A DNA stretch of 64,000 bases from Nitrospira sp. (GCA_029194725.1 JARFXQ010000008.1:95516-159515); one strand, 5' to 3'. Numbered from the stretch's first letter, positions 19,370 through 27,861 are shown. The notes: generated by a model not told the origin, from the letters alone. Translations and numbers: made by a program.

Positions 19370-21463
19370 ATGCTTTTGCACCGAGTCCTGTCCGGTTCGA
19401 TGATCTGGCTGTTGGTGTTGGCCTTGGGCGGTTTCCCGAGCGCCGAGGGCGCGAGCGAAAGGACGCTCAGGGGTACCGTGGAAAGCAATGGAATCGGCCT
19501 GGCGCGCTACGAGGTATCGCTGTACGCGCGCTTCGTCGGTAGTCCAGAGGAAACCAGAGTGCTCGGTCGCGCCACCACCGGCCCCGCCGGCAAGTTTGAC
19601 ATCGACTACCACCTGCCTCGCGGGCTGCCCTCGTCGCAGCAGCCGCTGCTATTCGTTCGCGCGAAGAGCGGCCAGGCCATGTTGGCGAGCGTGATTGGGC
19701 AGGCACCCGTCGACGGCCCCGTGGTCGTCAACGAGCGAACCACCGTCGCGACCGGATTCGCCTTCGCGCAGTTCGTCGATGGCTGGGCGATCGAAGGGAA
19801 CCGGGTGGGAATGCTCAACGCCGTCCGCATGGCCGCGAACATGGTGCGTCCGAGAACCGGAACCGTGGCCGACGTTCTGCGCTTGCCTCCCAACGGTCTG
19901 GAAACGACGGCGCTGAGCACGTTCAATTCGCTGGCCAATATCGTGGCCTACTGCATCGCAACGCACTTCGGCTGCCATGATCTCTTCGATGCAACCACGC
20001 TGCCGGGCGAACCGCGCCCGTCGAACGTTCTCCAGGCAGTGGCGAACATCGCGAAATACCCGTGGCTGAACGTCACCAGACTGTTCGAGCTGTCCTTCGA
20101 GCGGCCGTTCTATGCGCCGGCGCTCGCGCCGAACCAGCCGCCGGATGCGTGGACGCTGTTCCTGAAGTTCACCGGCAGCTTCTCGAGCGAGCAGAATGCG
20201 GACAATCTCGTGAACGGTCCCGGCGCCTTCGCCATCGACGAGGATGGGTTCCTCTGGGTGAGCAACAACTACATACCCGAGCCGCCTTTCACGCCGGCCT
20301 GCGCCGGCAATCGCCTGCTGAAGTACTACCCCTGGGGCGAGAGCTTCCCCGGGTCGCCCTATTTCGGCGGCGGCCTCTCCGGGTCGGGCTGGGGCATCAC
20401 ACTCGCGCCGGATGGCCGCGTCTGGGTCGGCAACTTCGGGTTCACGCCGCCACCATTCACCGGCTGCCCTCCGCCCCCGGCCAACAGCGTTTCGGTCTTC
20501 CTGCCGAATGGCAAGGCGATCTCGGGTGACGCCGGGTTCACGGCGGGGATCTCCGCGCCGCAGGGCACCATGTCCGACCGCGAGGGGAACATCTGGATCG
20601 CCAACTGCGCCGCCGATTCTGTCACCGTCTATCCGAAGGGGCGGGAGAACGCGGCGATGGAGATCCCCATCCCGCCGCCGGCCAATTCGACCACCCCAAT
20701 GAAGCCGTTCGGCATCGCGATCGATGACGAGGGCAATAGCTGGGTGACCGGCTCCCGGAACAGCACGCTCGCCGTCATCGGGCCGGACGGCAAGGTGATC
20801 GAGGTGATTCCGCCCGTAGGTCCGGGTGGTCGCACTGTCCTCAGCCGCCCGATGGGCAACGCCTCCGACAGCCGCGGAAACATCTGGGTTTCGAACTCGG
20901 ACTTCATGGACGTTCCGTGCCCGAACACCCCTACCCCGGACCTTGGCCCCGCAAAGTCACCCTCGATCGCGCTCTTCCTGCGCCACCCCGGTCGCGAGCC
21001 GCATGTCGGCGCTGCCTTCACCGGCGGCGGCCTGACCATTCCATGGGGGATCGCGGTCGACGGCAACGACACGGTCTGGGTCGCCAATTTTGGCTTTCCG
21101 TTCAGCACGCAGCCTCCGGACCCCGACTGGCCAGCGCCGAACCGGATCAGCCACTTCTGCGGCGTCGACATATCCAAGTGCCCGCCCACCAAACGCGAAG
21201 TCGGCAAGGCGATCTCGCCGGATGGCACCGGCTATACGAGCGACGCCCTGATTCGGATCACGGCGGTCGCGATCGATCCGTCTGGCAACGTATGGCTCGC
21301 CAACAACTGGAAGAGGTTCCCGATCCTCAACATCGTCAACCCCGGCGGCAACTCGCTCGCAGTCATGGTCGGCGCCGCCGCGCCGGTGAAGACGCCGCTC
21401 ATCGGAACGCCGCGGCCGGTTGATCGCCGTCGAGATGAGCGGCGAGGCGACCACGACGACTGA
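19370..21463 (+). CDS. secreted beta-propeller protein (NHL/Vgb-like repeats)
   Basis: 697 residues from the ATG at 19370, which follows AAAGGGGG and begins a clear signal peptide (MLLHRVLSGSMIWLLVLALGG). After a beta-sandwich-like domain (about 25-110) comes a long region (about 240-680) with repeated units of the type DEDGFLWVSNN, APDGRVWVGNFG, DREGNIWIANC, DDEGNSWVTGS, DSRGNIWVSNS, DGNDTVWVANFG and DPSGNVWLANN, spaced 50-70 residues apart, which is a six- or seven-bladed propeller like virginiamycin B lyase or SMP-30. No catalytic residues can be assigned. Its G+C and codon use are higher than its neighbours, and remnants of insertion sequences follow, so acquisition by transfer is likely. 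Confidence 0.8.
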   Translation: MLLHRVLSGSMIWLLVLALGGFPSAEGASERTLRGTVESNGIGLARYEVSLYARFVGSPEETRVLGRATTGPAGKFDIDYHLPRGLPSSQQPLLFVRAKSGQAMLASVIGQAPVDGPVVVNERTTVATGFAFAQFVDGWAIEGNRVGMLNAVRMAANMVRPRTGTVADVLRLPPNGLETTALSTFNSLANIVAYCIATHFGCHDLFDATTLPGEPRPSNVLQAVANIAKYPWLNVTRLFELSFERPFYAPALAPNQPPDAWTLFLKFTGSFSSEQNADNLVNGPGAFAIDEDGFLWVSNNYIPEPPFTPACAGNRLLKYYPWGESFPGSPYFGGGLSGSGWGITLAPDGRVWVGNFGFTPPPFTGCPPPPANSVSVFLPNGKAISGDAGFTAGISAPQGTMSDREGNIWIANCAADSVTVYPKGRENAAMEIPIPPPANSTTPMKPFGIAIDDEGNSWVTGSRNSTLAVIGPDGKVIEVIPPVGPGGRTVLSRPMGNASDSRGNIWVSNSDFMDVPCPNTPTPDLGPAKSPSIALFLRHPGREPHVGAAFTGGGLTIPWGIAVDGNDTVWVANFGFPFSTQPPDPDWPAPNRISHFCGVDISKCPPTKREVGKAISPDGTGYTSDALIRITAVAIDPSGNVWLANNWKRFPILNIVNPGGNSLAVMVGAAAPVKTPLIGTPRPVDRRRDERRGDHDD

Positions 21464-21648
21464 TTGCTGCGGCCGCAGACGAGCACACTCAGGCGAACAC
21501 AGGTCTGTGTCTGGCAGATTCCTGCGGGCGCGCGAACCGCCTGACGCCGAACCTCTGCGTGCAGCGGACGCGGGATAATCACGGATTCCGCAGTTGTCTT
21601 GGTGTAGACTAAACAGCCAAATTCTCTTGGAACCACAGGAGGTTTGGC

Positions 21649-22131
21649 ATGCGAGTTCGTCACCTTCCGGCGTCACCGCTCTACCCGAAGATCCGCTTTG
21701 CCTTCACGGACCATCCGATCACGATGTGGACGGGGGCGATTCTGCTCCGGCTGTATTTCGAACTGCTCGGCCTGCGGGCCGCGCTCATCCCGCTGCTTGG
21801 GCCCTTCGCGAAGACCTCAAACAATCAGATTCCGGCCGTCGACGTGCTTCTGGCCTGGTGGTACGGGCTGGCTCTCGGTGCCGAACGGTTTGATCATCTG
21901 ACCCGCTATCGCCGAGATCCCCTGTTGCCGCGGCTGCTGGGGCTGCCCCGGTTCCTGGCACCCGATACGCTGCGGCGCTTCTTTCACGATAAAAGGGGTC
22001 AGGATCATTTTATTGACACCGGCTTAGGCAGAACCCATTTCCGTAGAACAAGGCAATGGGGGGAGTCCTTGCCGGACAGCCGCATGATGCTTCCCGCACA
22101 AAAGGCCCATGCCCCGCCTATCGCACTTTGA
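21649..22131 (+). pseudogene. truncated IS1380/DDE-type transposase, N-terminal part
   Basis: The first 110 residues read like the N-terminal region of IS1380/IS4-type DDE transposases: a helical segment, ILLRLYFELLGL, then LLAWWYGLALGAERFDHLTRY, and the block DPLLPRLLGLPRFLAPDTLRRFF. The catalytic core is missing. Similarity stops at about 21990, exactly where a GGGGTCAGG motif begins, and the remaining 45 codons are unrelated sequence. An AGGAGG ribosome-binding site precedes the start, so the fragment might still be translated, but not as a functional transposase. Confidence 0.65.
21995..22003 (+). repeat. GGGGTCAGG motif, copy 1
   Basis: Nine-base motif identical to the two copies that flank the RAYT gene at 23396 and 23862. 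It lies at the break point of the truncated transposase and is followed by an A+T-rich stretch, as in the other copies. Confidence 0.55.
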
Positions 22132-22335
22132 ATCGGATGATTGTGCCTACTCTGTGCTAAGCCAACGTAGGAGCGGGGACGGCTCACCTCGAGGCTTGGA
22201 ATCACACAGCGCGCCTCATTCGTGACGCATTATTGGTCTCGTGGCACTCCTTGCCCTTTGTTTCTTTCGGACCACCCCCCTCGCTTCTCTGCCGTGATGA
22301 ATCCGCCTCCGACTTTGCAGTAGACTTGCCACGCT

Positions 22336-22797
22336 ATGATGCAGTTGACGGCCTCATGCTCTGGGTTGGTCATCCTGCTGACGGTCATCGTGAACGCGGG
22401 AATGGTCTTGACGCCGTCGCATGACACCCCAGCTGCCGACGCGTCATGGCATGAAGCGATGGTGGCATTTATCCAAGATATGGCCGCTGAGTGCCGCCCA
22501 AGGCCGAGCCGAGCATATCGAGACGAAGATCGGAATGAGGCACGAGGTGAACCGGTACCGGAAGCGCCAGGCGACGCCCTGCGAGAGGAACAGGACGGTG
22601 TCACTGAGCCACGGCTGTCAGCCGATGGCGTGATGGTGGCGGAGGATATGCGGTGTCGGCAGTGCCGAGGGAAATGCGCGGCGGATAATCTGCGGTGCCG
22701 GAGCCAGTGCGCGGGCGACAGCACCTGTTTGGACCATTGCCAAGGGCGGACGGACCAGTGCGAGGCGCTATGCAAGCAGATCTTTCAGTGCGAGTGA
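22336..22797 (+). CDS. cysteine-rich exported protein
   Basis: 153 residues starting with two adjacent ATGs and a signal-peptide-like segment (LVILLTVIVNAGMVL). The C-terminal 50 residues hold ten cysteines in close pairs (CRQCRGKC, CRSQC, CLDHC, CEALC), suggesting disulfides or a metal site. No family recognised. Its stop overlaps the GTG start of the following lipoprotein gene by 4 bp, so the two are likely coupled. Confidence 0.55.
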   Translation: MMQLTASCSGLVILLTVIVNAGMVLTPSHDTPAADASWHEAMVAFIQDMAAECRPRPSRAYRDEDRNEARGEPVPEAPGDALREEQDGVTEPRLSADGVMVAEDMRCRQCRGKCAADNLRCRSQCAGDSTCLDHCQGRTDQCEALCKQIFQCE

Positions 22798-23774
22798 CGG
22801 GTGTTGGCCTACGGAGTCGCGCAAGTTGGGCCATCACACTGTTCGGTCTTCTCGCTGTTATACTCCTGTTGCAAGGATGCCCCGCTAAACCTCCTCCCTC
22901 AGCCATCGGATTTCCCATCACAAACGGCTTCTATACCAACCTGCCAAGCAACCACCAGCGAATTCTGATCTGGGGGGATCCTACCCTGACCGAGGTAGCC
23001 GTGGAATGGCTCTCATCCCATCACTATGCGAGTCTCCTGATACCCCACTTCGGTCCAGGCCAGCATCCTCCGGTATCGCAGGCCTCCTGGGATCGCCAGG
23101 CCGCTCTTGCTGTCGCGAAGGAGATGAAAGCGGAGTTTGTGGTCCTTCTTGATCGGGAAGAGAGGAAGGAGGGGGCGCTGATCCAGTCACACTGCGGTCC
23201 GCGTTTCTCGGTAAGCGTGAATATTCGAGGCCTGTCGGTGGACAGCGGAGACACAGCACTCCATGGCAGCGCCCATTACCCACACTGTGTTGATCTCAGC
23301 CATGAGACATTTCGGAGCCTGACCTGCCAGGCCCTCGCCACCGCCTGGGGATTCCGCCCCTCCGGGCAACTGGACATTCCCGGGAGCAGACAATCGGGGT
23401 CAGGCTTTGAAATCTTGATTATCTGTGCCTCTTCCCCTAGGGTTCGTGCGCATGGCGCGTCGGCCCCGCGTGTTCGCTCCGCACATCCTCTATCATGTCA
23501 TCGTCCGAGGGAACCAGCGGCACGCCACCTTTCGGACGCCGTCCGATTACCAAGCCTATCTGGAACGGCTGGCCAGGTATCGCCAGTCCTGTCGAGTGCG
23601 CCTGTGGGCCTACTGCCTGATGCCGAATCATGTGCATTTGCTGGTGAAATCCACGAACGAGCCTCTCGCGACCTTCATGCAACGCCTGCAACAGTCCTAT
23701 ACACAGTACTTCAATCGTACCCATCGGACCGTCGGCCATCTGTTTCAAGGGCGGTACAAGGCCATTGTGTGTGA
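22794..23774 (+). CDS. lipoprotein whose 3' end is replaced by RAYT element sequence
   Basis: Starting at the GTG that overlaps the previous stop (GTGA), the product opens with a lipoprotein signal and lipobox (AVILLLQGC). About 200 residues read as a plausible exported protein (VAVEWLSSHHYASLLIP, ALAVAKEMKAEFVVLLDREERKEG). At about 23396 the frame enters the GGGGTCAGG-bounded RAYT element and continues out of frame with the transposase gene until a stop at 23774. The last 125 residues are therefore accidental sequence, and the native C-terminus is lost or displaced. The N-terminal part has a fold hint of a periplasmic protein, but no family was recognised. Confidence 0.5.
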   Translation: MTGVGLRSRASWAITLFGLLAVILLLQGCPAKPPPSAIGFPITNGFYTNLPSNHQRILIWGDPTLTEVAVEWLSSHHYASLLIPHFGPGQHPPVSQASWDRQAALAVAKEMKAEFVVLLDREERKEGALIQSHCGPRFSVSVNIRGLSVDSGDTALHGSAHYPHCVDLSHETFRSLTCQALATAWGFRPSGQLDIPGSRQSGSGFEILIICASSPRVRAHGASAPRVRSAHPLSCHRPREPAARHLSDAVRLPSLSGTAGQVSPVLSSAPVGLLPDAESCAFAGEIHERASRDLHATPATVLYTVLQSYPSDRRPSVSRAVQGHCV

Positions 23775-23870
23775 AAAGGATCGGTATCTGCTGGCCCTCA
23801 TTCGGTATCTCCATCTCAATCCGGGCCGGGCCAAGTTAGTCAAACAGCCGAGAGCATGAAAGGGGTCAGG
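23396..23870 (+). mobile_element. REP-associated tyrosine transposase (RAYT) unit
   Basis: A 475-bp unit bounded by two direct GGGGTCAGG motifs (23396-23404 and 23862-23870), containing the Y1-type transposase gene. GGGGTCAGG-type flanks are familiar from RAYT genes in many bacteria; the boundary assignment here is by eye. Confidence 0.6.
23452..23859 (+). CDS. Y1/HUH transposase (RAYT family), C-terminally short
   Basis: Starting at ATG 23452, about 135 residues. The opening MARRPRVFAPHILYHVIVRGNQRH is the usual start of REP-associated transposases, and the HUH metal motif (HVHLL, following CLMPN) and the tyrosine-bearing helix (DRYLLALIRYLHLNPGRAKLV) are both present. Family members usually continue for another 40-100 residues after HLNP; here the gene ends just before the second GGGGTCAGG motif. 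Catalytic residues are intact, so it might still act, but the missing tail may impair DNA binding. The upstream in-frame start at 23425 is less likely. Confidence 0.8.
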   Translation: MARRPRVFAPHILYHVIVRGNQRHATFRTPSDYQAYLERLARYRQSCRVRLWAYCLMPNHVHLLVKSTNEPLATFMQRLQQSYTQYFNRTHRTVGHLFQGRYKAIVCEKDRYLLALIRYLHLNPGRAKLVKQPRA

Positions 23871-24021
23871 AACCTGTATTATCCTAGCGCAGGGGGGAGT
23901 TGGATCTGTTGTCCGAGCAGGCTTTAGGCGGATTTGAAGTGGCGGTCGAGGAGGTTCTCGAAGCGGCATTTGCAGGGGAAGTGGAACTCCGTCGGCTGTG
24001 AAGATTGTCCATGGCGTTGTC

Positions 24022-24050
24022 TTGACAAATGATACCGCCAGAGGTAACAC
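24022..24050 (+). promoter_or_regulatory. candidate promoter of the DUF4160/HTH pair
   Basis: TTGACA at 24022 and TAACAC at 24045 with a 17-base spacer, ending only seven bases before the ATG. The -35 is perfect, the -10 weak, so transcripts would have a very short leader. Confidence 0.35.
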
Positions 24051-24056
24051 TCAATC

Positions 24057-24251
24057 ATGGGTAAGATTCGCCGGGGTGGCTATGTTTTTGTCACCTGGAA
24101 AGGCGATCACTCTCCCCGACATGTGCATGTGTAGCGCGATGGCGCGTTGGTTGTTGAATGGGACTTGGATAACGGGATGCTCATGGCCGGGAGGGCCACG
24201 CGAAGGCTTCGGAGATTGATCGAAGAGTTGCAACGCGAGAGGCTTTTATGA
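24057..24251 (+). pseudogene. DUF4160-family gene interrupted by an in-frame amber codon
   Basis: Reading from ATG 24057 gives MGKIRRGGYVFVTWKGDHSP then RHVHV, a TAG at codon 26 (24132-24134), then RDGALVVEWDLDNGMLMAG and RLRRLIEELQREGLL to a stop at 24251. Apart from the TAG the 64-residue product matches DUF4160 proteins, where the interrupted position is normally a tyrosine (HVHVYRDG), so a single base change explains the stop. The reading frame is otherwise intact and its stop overlaps the ATG of the HTH partner (ATGA). It is either a recent pseudogene or needs suppression or reinitiation. Confidence 0.8.
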
Positions 24252-24730
24252 AAATCCAATCTGTGACTCATAATAATCGAAAAAAGGCGTTCGAGGTGAA
24301 AGCGTCGAAGAAGACGTACTGCTTTCCATTTTCCAGAGTTGATCCTCAACCGACTCTCGACGATCCGATTGTGCGGCTTGAAGTCGACAAGGAGCTGGGA
24401 CGAGAAGGGTTTACATATATGTTGGAATCAGGCAAGGAAGGAACGGTTCACGGCGAGCAAGTGTTGGAATACAACCAAGATCCACACTACTTACGGGATG
24501 CGCTCCTGTACAAGTTGACCATCGAGTCGCAGAAACAAGTCAAGGCGAGTGCTTTGTCGAAGCGTGAAATGATCAGGCGGCTTGGAACATCAGCGACACA
24601 GTTCTATCGTCTGCTCGATCAAACGAACTACCACAAGTCGGTCGATCAGTTGCTGTCCTTACTGCATGTCTTGGATTGTGATGTGGATCTTCTGGTGCGA
24701 ACGAAGACTGCATCCGGGAAGGCCGCGTAA
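24248..24730 (+). CDS. HTH-domain partner of DUF4160 protein
   Basis: 160 residues. The first 85 residues form a beta-rich domain (VKASKKTYCFPFSRV, PIVRLEVDKELG) and the C-terminal half carries a helix-turn-helix (SKREMIRRLGTSATQFYRLLDQ) typical of XRE-like regulators. Genes of this kind commonly sit directly after DUF4160 genes, resembling a toxin-antitoxin or autoregulated pair; the exact role is not established as far as I know. The start overlaps the stop of the interrupted DUF4160 gene. Confidence 0.75.
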   Translation: MKIQSVTHNNRKKAFEVKASKKTYCFPFSRVDPQPTLDDPIVRLEVDKELGREGFTYMLESGKEGTVHGEQVLEYNQDPHYLRDALLYKLTIESQKQVKASALSKREMIRRLGTSATQFYRLLDQTNYHKSVDQLLSLLHVLDCDVDLLVRTKTASGKAA

Positions 24731-24754
24731 CTGCTGAAGTTATGCCGATCCATC

Positions 24755-25222
24755 CCTCTCTTCCCGCGGCTTGAGCTGGATGCGCTGTACCGCCAGCGCT
24801 GGCAGGTCGAGGTCGATCTGCGTGCCATCAAGGCGGTGATGGGCATGGACATCTTGCGCGCGAAGTCACCCCGCATGATCGGCAAGGAGATTGGCGTCCA
24901 TTTCCTGGCCTACAATTTGGTGTGTGGCCTCATGGCACGGACAGCCGCCGGGGCGCAGCTGGTCGCTCGAGCGCTGAGTTTCAAGGGCGCCATGCAACTG
25001 CTCGTGGCGTTTCACCAGCAATTGCGCTGAGTCGCAACCAAGTCAGCCCGGATCCTCTACGCACAGATGCTCGACGCCATTAGCGCCCTGCGTGTGCCGA
25101 TCCGCCCCGGACGCATCGAGCCGCACGCGATCAAACGAAGGCCCAACAACCATGCGCTTCTGACGGTCCCTCGACATGTTGCACGTGCCGCCATCATCCG
25201 GGTGCGAGCACAATATGCTTAA
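24755..25222 (+). pseudogene. IS4-family transposase C-terminal remnant
   Basis: In one frame: ELDALYRQRWQVEVDLRAIK, then MGMDILRAKSPRMIGKEIGV and HFLAYNLV, a TGA at 25028, then ILYAQMLDAISALRV, KRRPNNHALLTVPRHVARA and TAA at 25222. YRQRWQVE...K is the glutamate-bearing end of the DDE domain in IS4-type transposases (Y-(2)-R-(3)-E-(6)-K signature). The N-terminal two thirds are missing and an internal stop is present, so it is dead. Confidence 0.75.
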
Positions 25223-25378
25223 GGTAGTGCCATGAGGGCCAGGATTTGTATCTTGTCATGCGTCATGTCCGTGTGGCACGTCCGGAGGTCATGGCCCGTC
25301 CTCTTCAGAGTGCGATTTTTAACGTTAACCGTGAAACAAAGAAATATGATATCCTCGCGATGAAATGAGGAGGATTTT

Positions 25379-25483
25379 ATGACACGTGCCGAGACAATAG
25401 AACGCGCCATTGAGCAGCTTCCCCCGGGCGAACTTACGTTGTACGTTGCGATCTTGGAATGTCATCAGCAGGCCGGCTCTTAG
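25379..25483 (+). pseudogene. truncated antitoxin-like ORF (34 residues)
   Basis: Preceded by a strong AGGAGG site, the ORF reads MTRAETIERAIEQLPPGELT and ends after LECHQQAGS. TIERAIEQLPPEEL is the usual start of a family of small addiction-module antitoxins, which normally run to about 70 residues; the remainder and the toxin gene are missing. Confidence 0.5.
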
Positions 25484-25707
25484 TCGGAACCCACATTGTA
25501 AGTGCCATTTGGGTCGGATACCTTTTACGCCTGTGTTTTGTCGATTTTCCAAGAGCCGTTTCGAAAAAGATTCGCTCGCTTGAGGCCGCCACCGCCTAAC
25601 CGGTCGATGCAGCGGAAGGTGCTTCACGACGTCGCTGAACGACAGGATGGTAGGTCTAACGAGATTTCATCGTAATTCGCACAGACAGCCAACCCCCAAA
25701 ATTCTAG

Positions 25708-25860
25708 GCACAGTTCACAACCGACGTACCGGTCTCGGTGTCCGACACCACGTCTCACAAAGGAGGAGGAACTCTAGGGTTTTGGCCACAGGAGCTGCTT
25801 GAGGCCACCCTGGCCAGTTGCATGAACATGAGTCTGCGCATGTACGCCGACTGGACCTAA
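25708..25860 (+). pseudogene. OsmC-family fragment
   Basis: An open stretch without a start codon encodes FTTDVPVSVSDTT, GGGTLGFWPQELLEATLASC and MNMSLRMYADWT followed by TAA. ELL.A.LA.C..MSLRMYA is the hallmark helix of OsmC/Ohr peroxide-resistance proteins, including the resolving cysteine. Both ends of the domain are missing, so it is a remnant. Confidence 0.6.
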
Positions 25861-26018
25861 TGGGGGCACCGATCTCGAAGGCTCCGGTCAAGCGGAAACA
25901 AGACTCTTCTCGCACACCGAGGCGCAATGTGAGGAATAACGAGGCGTATGGTGCGATGAAAATGGAACAAGGTGGGCAGACCTGGAGTCATGCATATTTG
26001 TGGGATTGAGTAGCTCCT

Positions 26019-26105
26019 ATGGCGCGACCGTTGCGGATCGAGTTTTCTGCGTCCCTGTACCACGTCACCCTCTGGGGTAACGCCCGGCGATCACTGGGCA
26101 TGATC
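26019..26105 (+). pseudogene. N-terminal scrap of a RAYT-type transposase
   Basis: MARPLRIEFSASLYHVTLWGNARR is the typical opening of a Y1 transposase of the RAYT family. Similarity ends after about 25 codons and the open frame then runs into unrelated sequence to 26228. No HUH motif is present. Sequence from 25861 to 26018 and 26106 to 26286 shows nothing else I can support. Confidence 0.5.
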
Positions 26106-26286
26106 TTGGAGGAACGTCCAGTGGCCGGGGCGCCAGAAAATGGGCTCCTCAGTGAAGTAGCGCTTGCCGAGAGCTGGAACCGGCCGGAAGAAGAGAAAGC
26201 GTGTGCACACTTGTCGCTGGTGCGGTAGTCCTATCCTAAACGTGCTATGTCCTCTCGCTGAGGCGCATACAGAAAGCTTCTGTTAT

Positions 26287-27834
26287 CTACAGCACCCGCC
26301 AGGCGCGGCCGTCATTTTGGATCAGCCGATCCGCTTCCACCGGTCCCCATGTGCCGGCTTGGTACTCCGGGAGCCAGCGCTGTCCCGACTTGTTCCAGGC
26401 TTCGAGAATCTGGGTGATCCAAGCCCAGGAAGCTTCCACGGCATCGCGCCGCATGAAGCGAGAAGCGTCGCCGGCCATCACGTCGAGCAGCAGGCGTTCG
26501 TAAGCCTCCGGAGAAGGTCGACCGAACACTTCTCCATACTTGAAGTCCATTTCAACCGGATGAGTTTGGGTGCGGGTGCCCGGTACTCGCGAGACGATGC
26601 GGAGTGAAAGCCCTTCTTCAGGCTGAATTTTCAACGCCAAGACGTTTGGAGCTTGGGGGGTCTGCCCGCCGGGATTGAAGAGAATCTGAGGAATCTCTTT
26701 GAATTGGACGGCGACTTCGCTGGCCCGAAGCGGCAAGGCTTTCCCAGTCCGCAAGTAAAACGGCACCCCGGACCAGCGCCAGTTCTCCACGAAACATTTC
26801 ACTGCCACATAGGTTTCTGTGATGGAATTCGGCTTCACTCCTTTTTCGCGACGATAGCCTGGAACCGGCGTGCCATGTGCCGTCCCTTCCTTGTATTGGG
26901 CTCGCACGGTGAACTTGTCCACATCCTTGGCTGTGATGGGCCGGAGGCACCGAAGCACTTCCATCTTGGCGTTTCGCACCACGTCGGGGTCAAGCGAGTA
27001 CGGGGGTTCCATGGCGACCAAGCAAAGCAATTGAAGCATATGATTCTGGATCATGTCCCGTAGCGCGCCGGCTTCTTCGTAGTATGTGGCCCTGGTCCCC
27101 ACGCCTTCGGCTTCGCTGACAGTGATCTGGACGTGGTCGACGTATTTGTAGTTCCAGATCGGCTCGAAGATGCTGTTGGCGAAACGTACGACCATGAGAT
27201 TTTGGACCGTCTCTTTGCCCAAATAATGATCGATGCGGAAAATCTGTGATTCATCGAAGACCCGGGCTGTCACTTCGTTGATGGCCTGGGCGGAGACGAG
27301 GTCACGCCCGACCGGTTTTTCGACGATGATGCGCGTGTAGGGGACGCGAGAGCCGAGAGTGCCCGCGAGACCCGACCGGGACAAGCCTTCGCAGACGGCA
27401 GTAAAGGAACTCGGGGGAATGCTCAAATAAAAAATACGATTCCCAGGCAGCTGGAACTTATGCTCGAGCTCTTCGACCCGCTTCTTCAGCCGTACATAGG
27501 TTTGTGGATCATCGTTTCCTCCCGCCAAATAGTACAAGTGCTGAGAGAAGGCGTTCCACGTGTCTTCAAGTAACGCCTGCCGGGAATGTTTGATCACGCC
27601 GTCGCGGACGGTGGCTCGAAACTCCTCATCGCTCATGAGGGTGCGGCCCAAGCCGAGTACGACGTAGTTCGACGGCAGCAATTCGTCGAGCAGGAGATTG
27701 TAGACGGCAGGGATGAGGCGTCTGCGGGCTAAATCTCCCGAGCCACCGAAAATGACCAGGGTGCAGGGTTCGACGGGTGACAGCGGTTCTTGGGCAGGAC
27801 TGATGTCGATTCGTTGCGTATTCGTTGGAGTCAT
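26287..27834 (-). CDS. zwf: glucose-6-phosphate 1-dehydrogenase
   Basis: 515 residues, the usual length. The N-terminal Rossmann region has GGSGDLARRRLIPAVYNL (residues about 30-47), and the substrate-binding motif RIDHYLGKE lies near residue 197, with the catalytic histidine in the conserved later block. It oxidises glucose 6-phosphate to 6-phosphogluconolactone with NADP, feeding the oxidative pentose phosphate pathway. It starts 27 bp after the gnd stop, so the two genes form an operon; no 6-phosphogluconolactonase gene is adjacent. Confidence 0.97.
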   Translation of the reverse strand: MTPTNTQRIDISPAQEPLSPVEPCTLVIFGGSGDLARRRLIPAVYNLLLDELLPSNYVVLGLGRTLMSDEEFRATVRDGVIKHSRQALLEDTWNAFSQHLYYLAGGNDDPQTYVRLKKRVEELEHKFQLPGNRIFYLSIPPSSFTAVCEGLSRSGLAGTLGSRVPYTRIIVEKPVGRDLVSAQAINEVTARVFDESQIFRIDHYLGKETVQNLMVVRFANSIFEPIWNYKYVDHVQITVSEAEGVGTRATYYEEAGALRDMIQNHMLQLLCLVAMEPPYSLDPDVVRNAKMEVLRCLRPITAKDVDKFTVRAQYKEGTAHGTPVPGYRREKGVKPNSITETYVAVKCFVENWRWSGVPFYLRTGKALPLRASEVAVQFKEIPQILFNPGGQTPQAPNVLALKIQPEEGLSLRIVSRVPGTRTQTHPVEMDFKYGEVFGRPSPEAYERLLLDVMAGDASRFMRRDAVEASWAWITQILEAWNKSGQRWLPEYQAGTWGPVEADRLIQNDGRAWRVL

Positions 27835-27861
27835 AGTAAGTAATATTCCTGGATTCGGTCG

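Noticed and set aside
23871..24056. Possible coding remnant after the RAYT unit
   Set aside because: One frame (EVAVEEVLEAAFAGEVELRRL) looks protein-like for 30 codons, but has no start and no family I can name.
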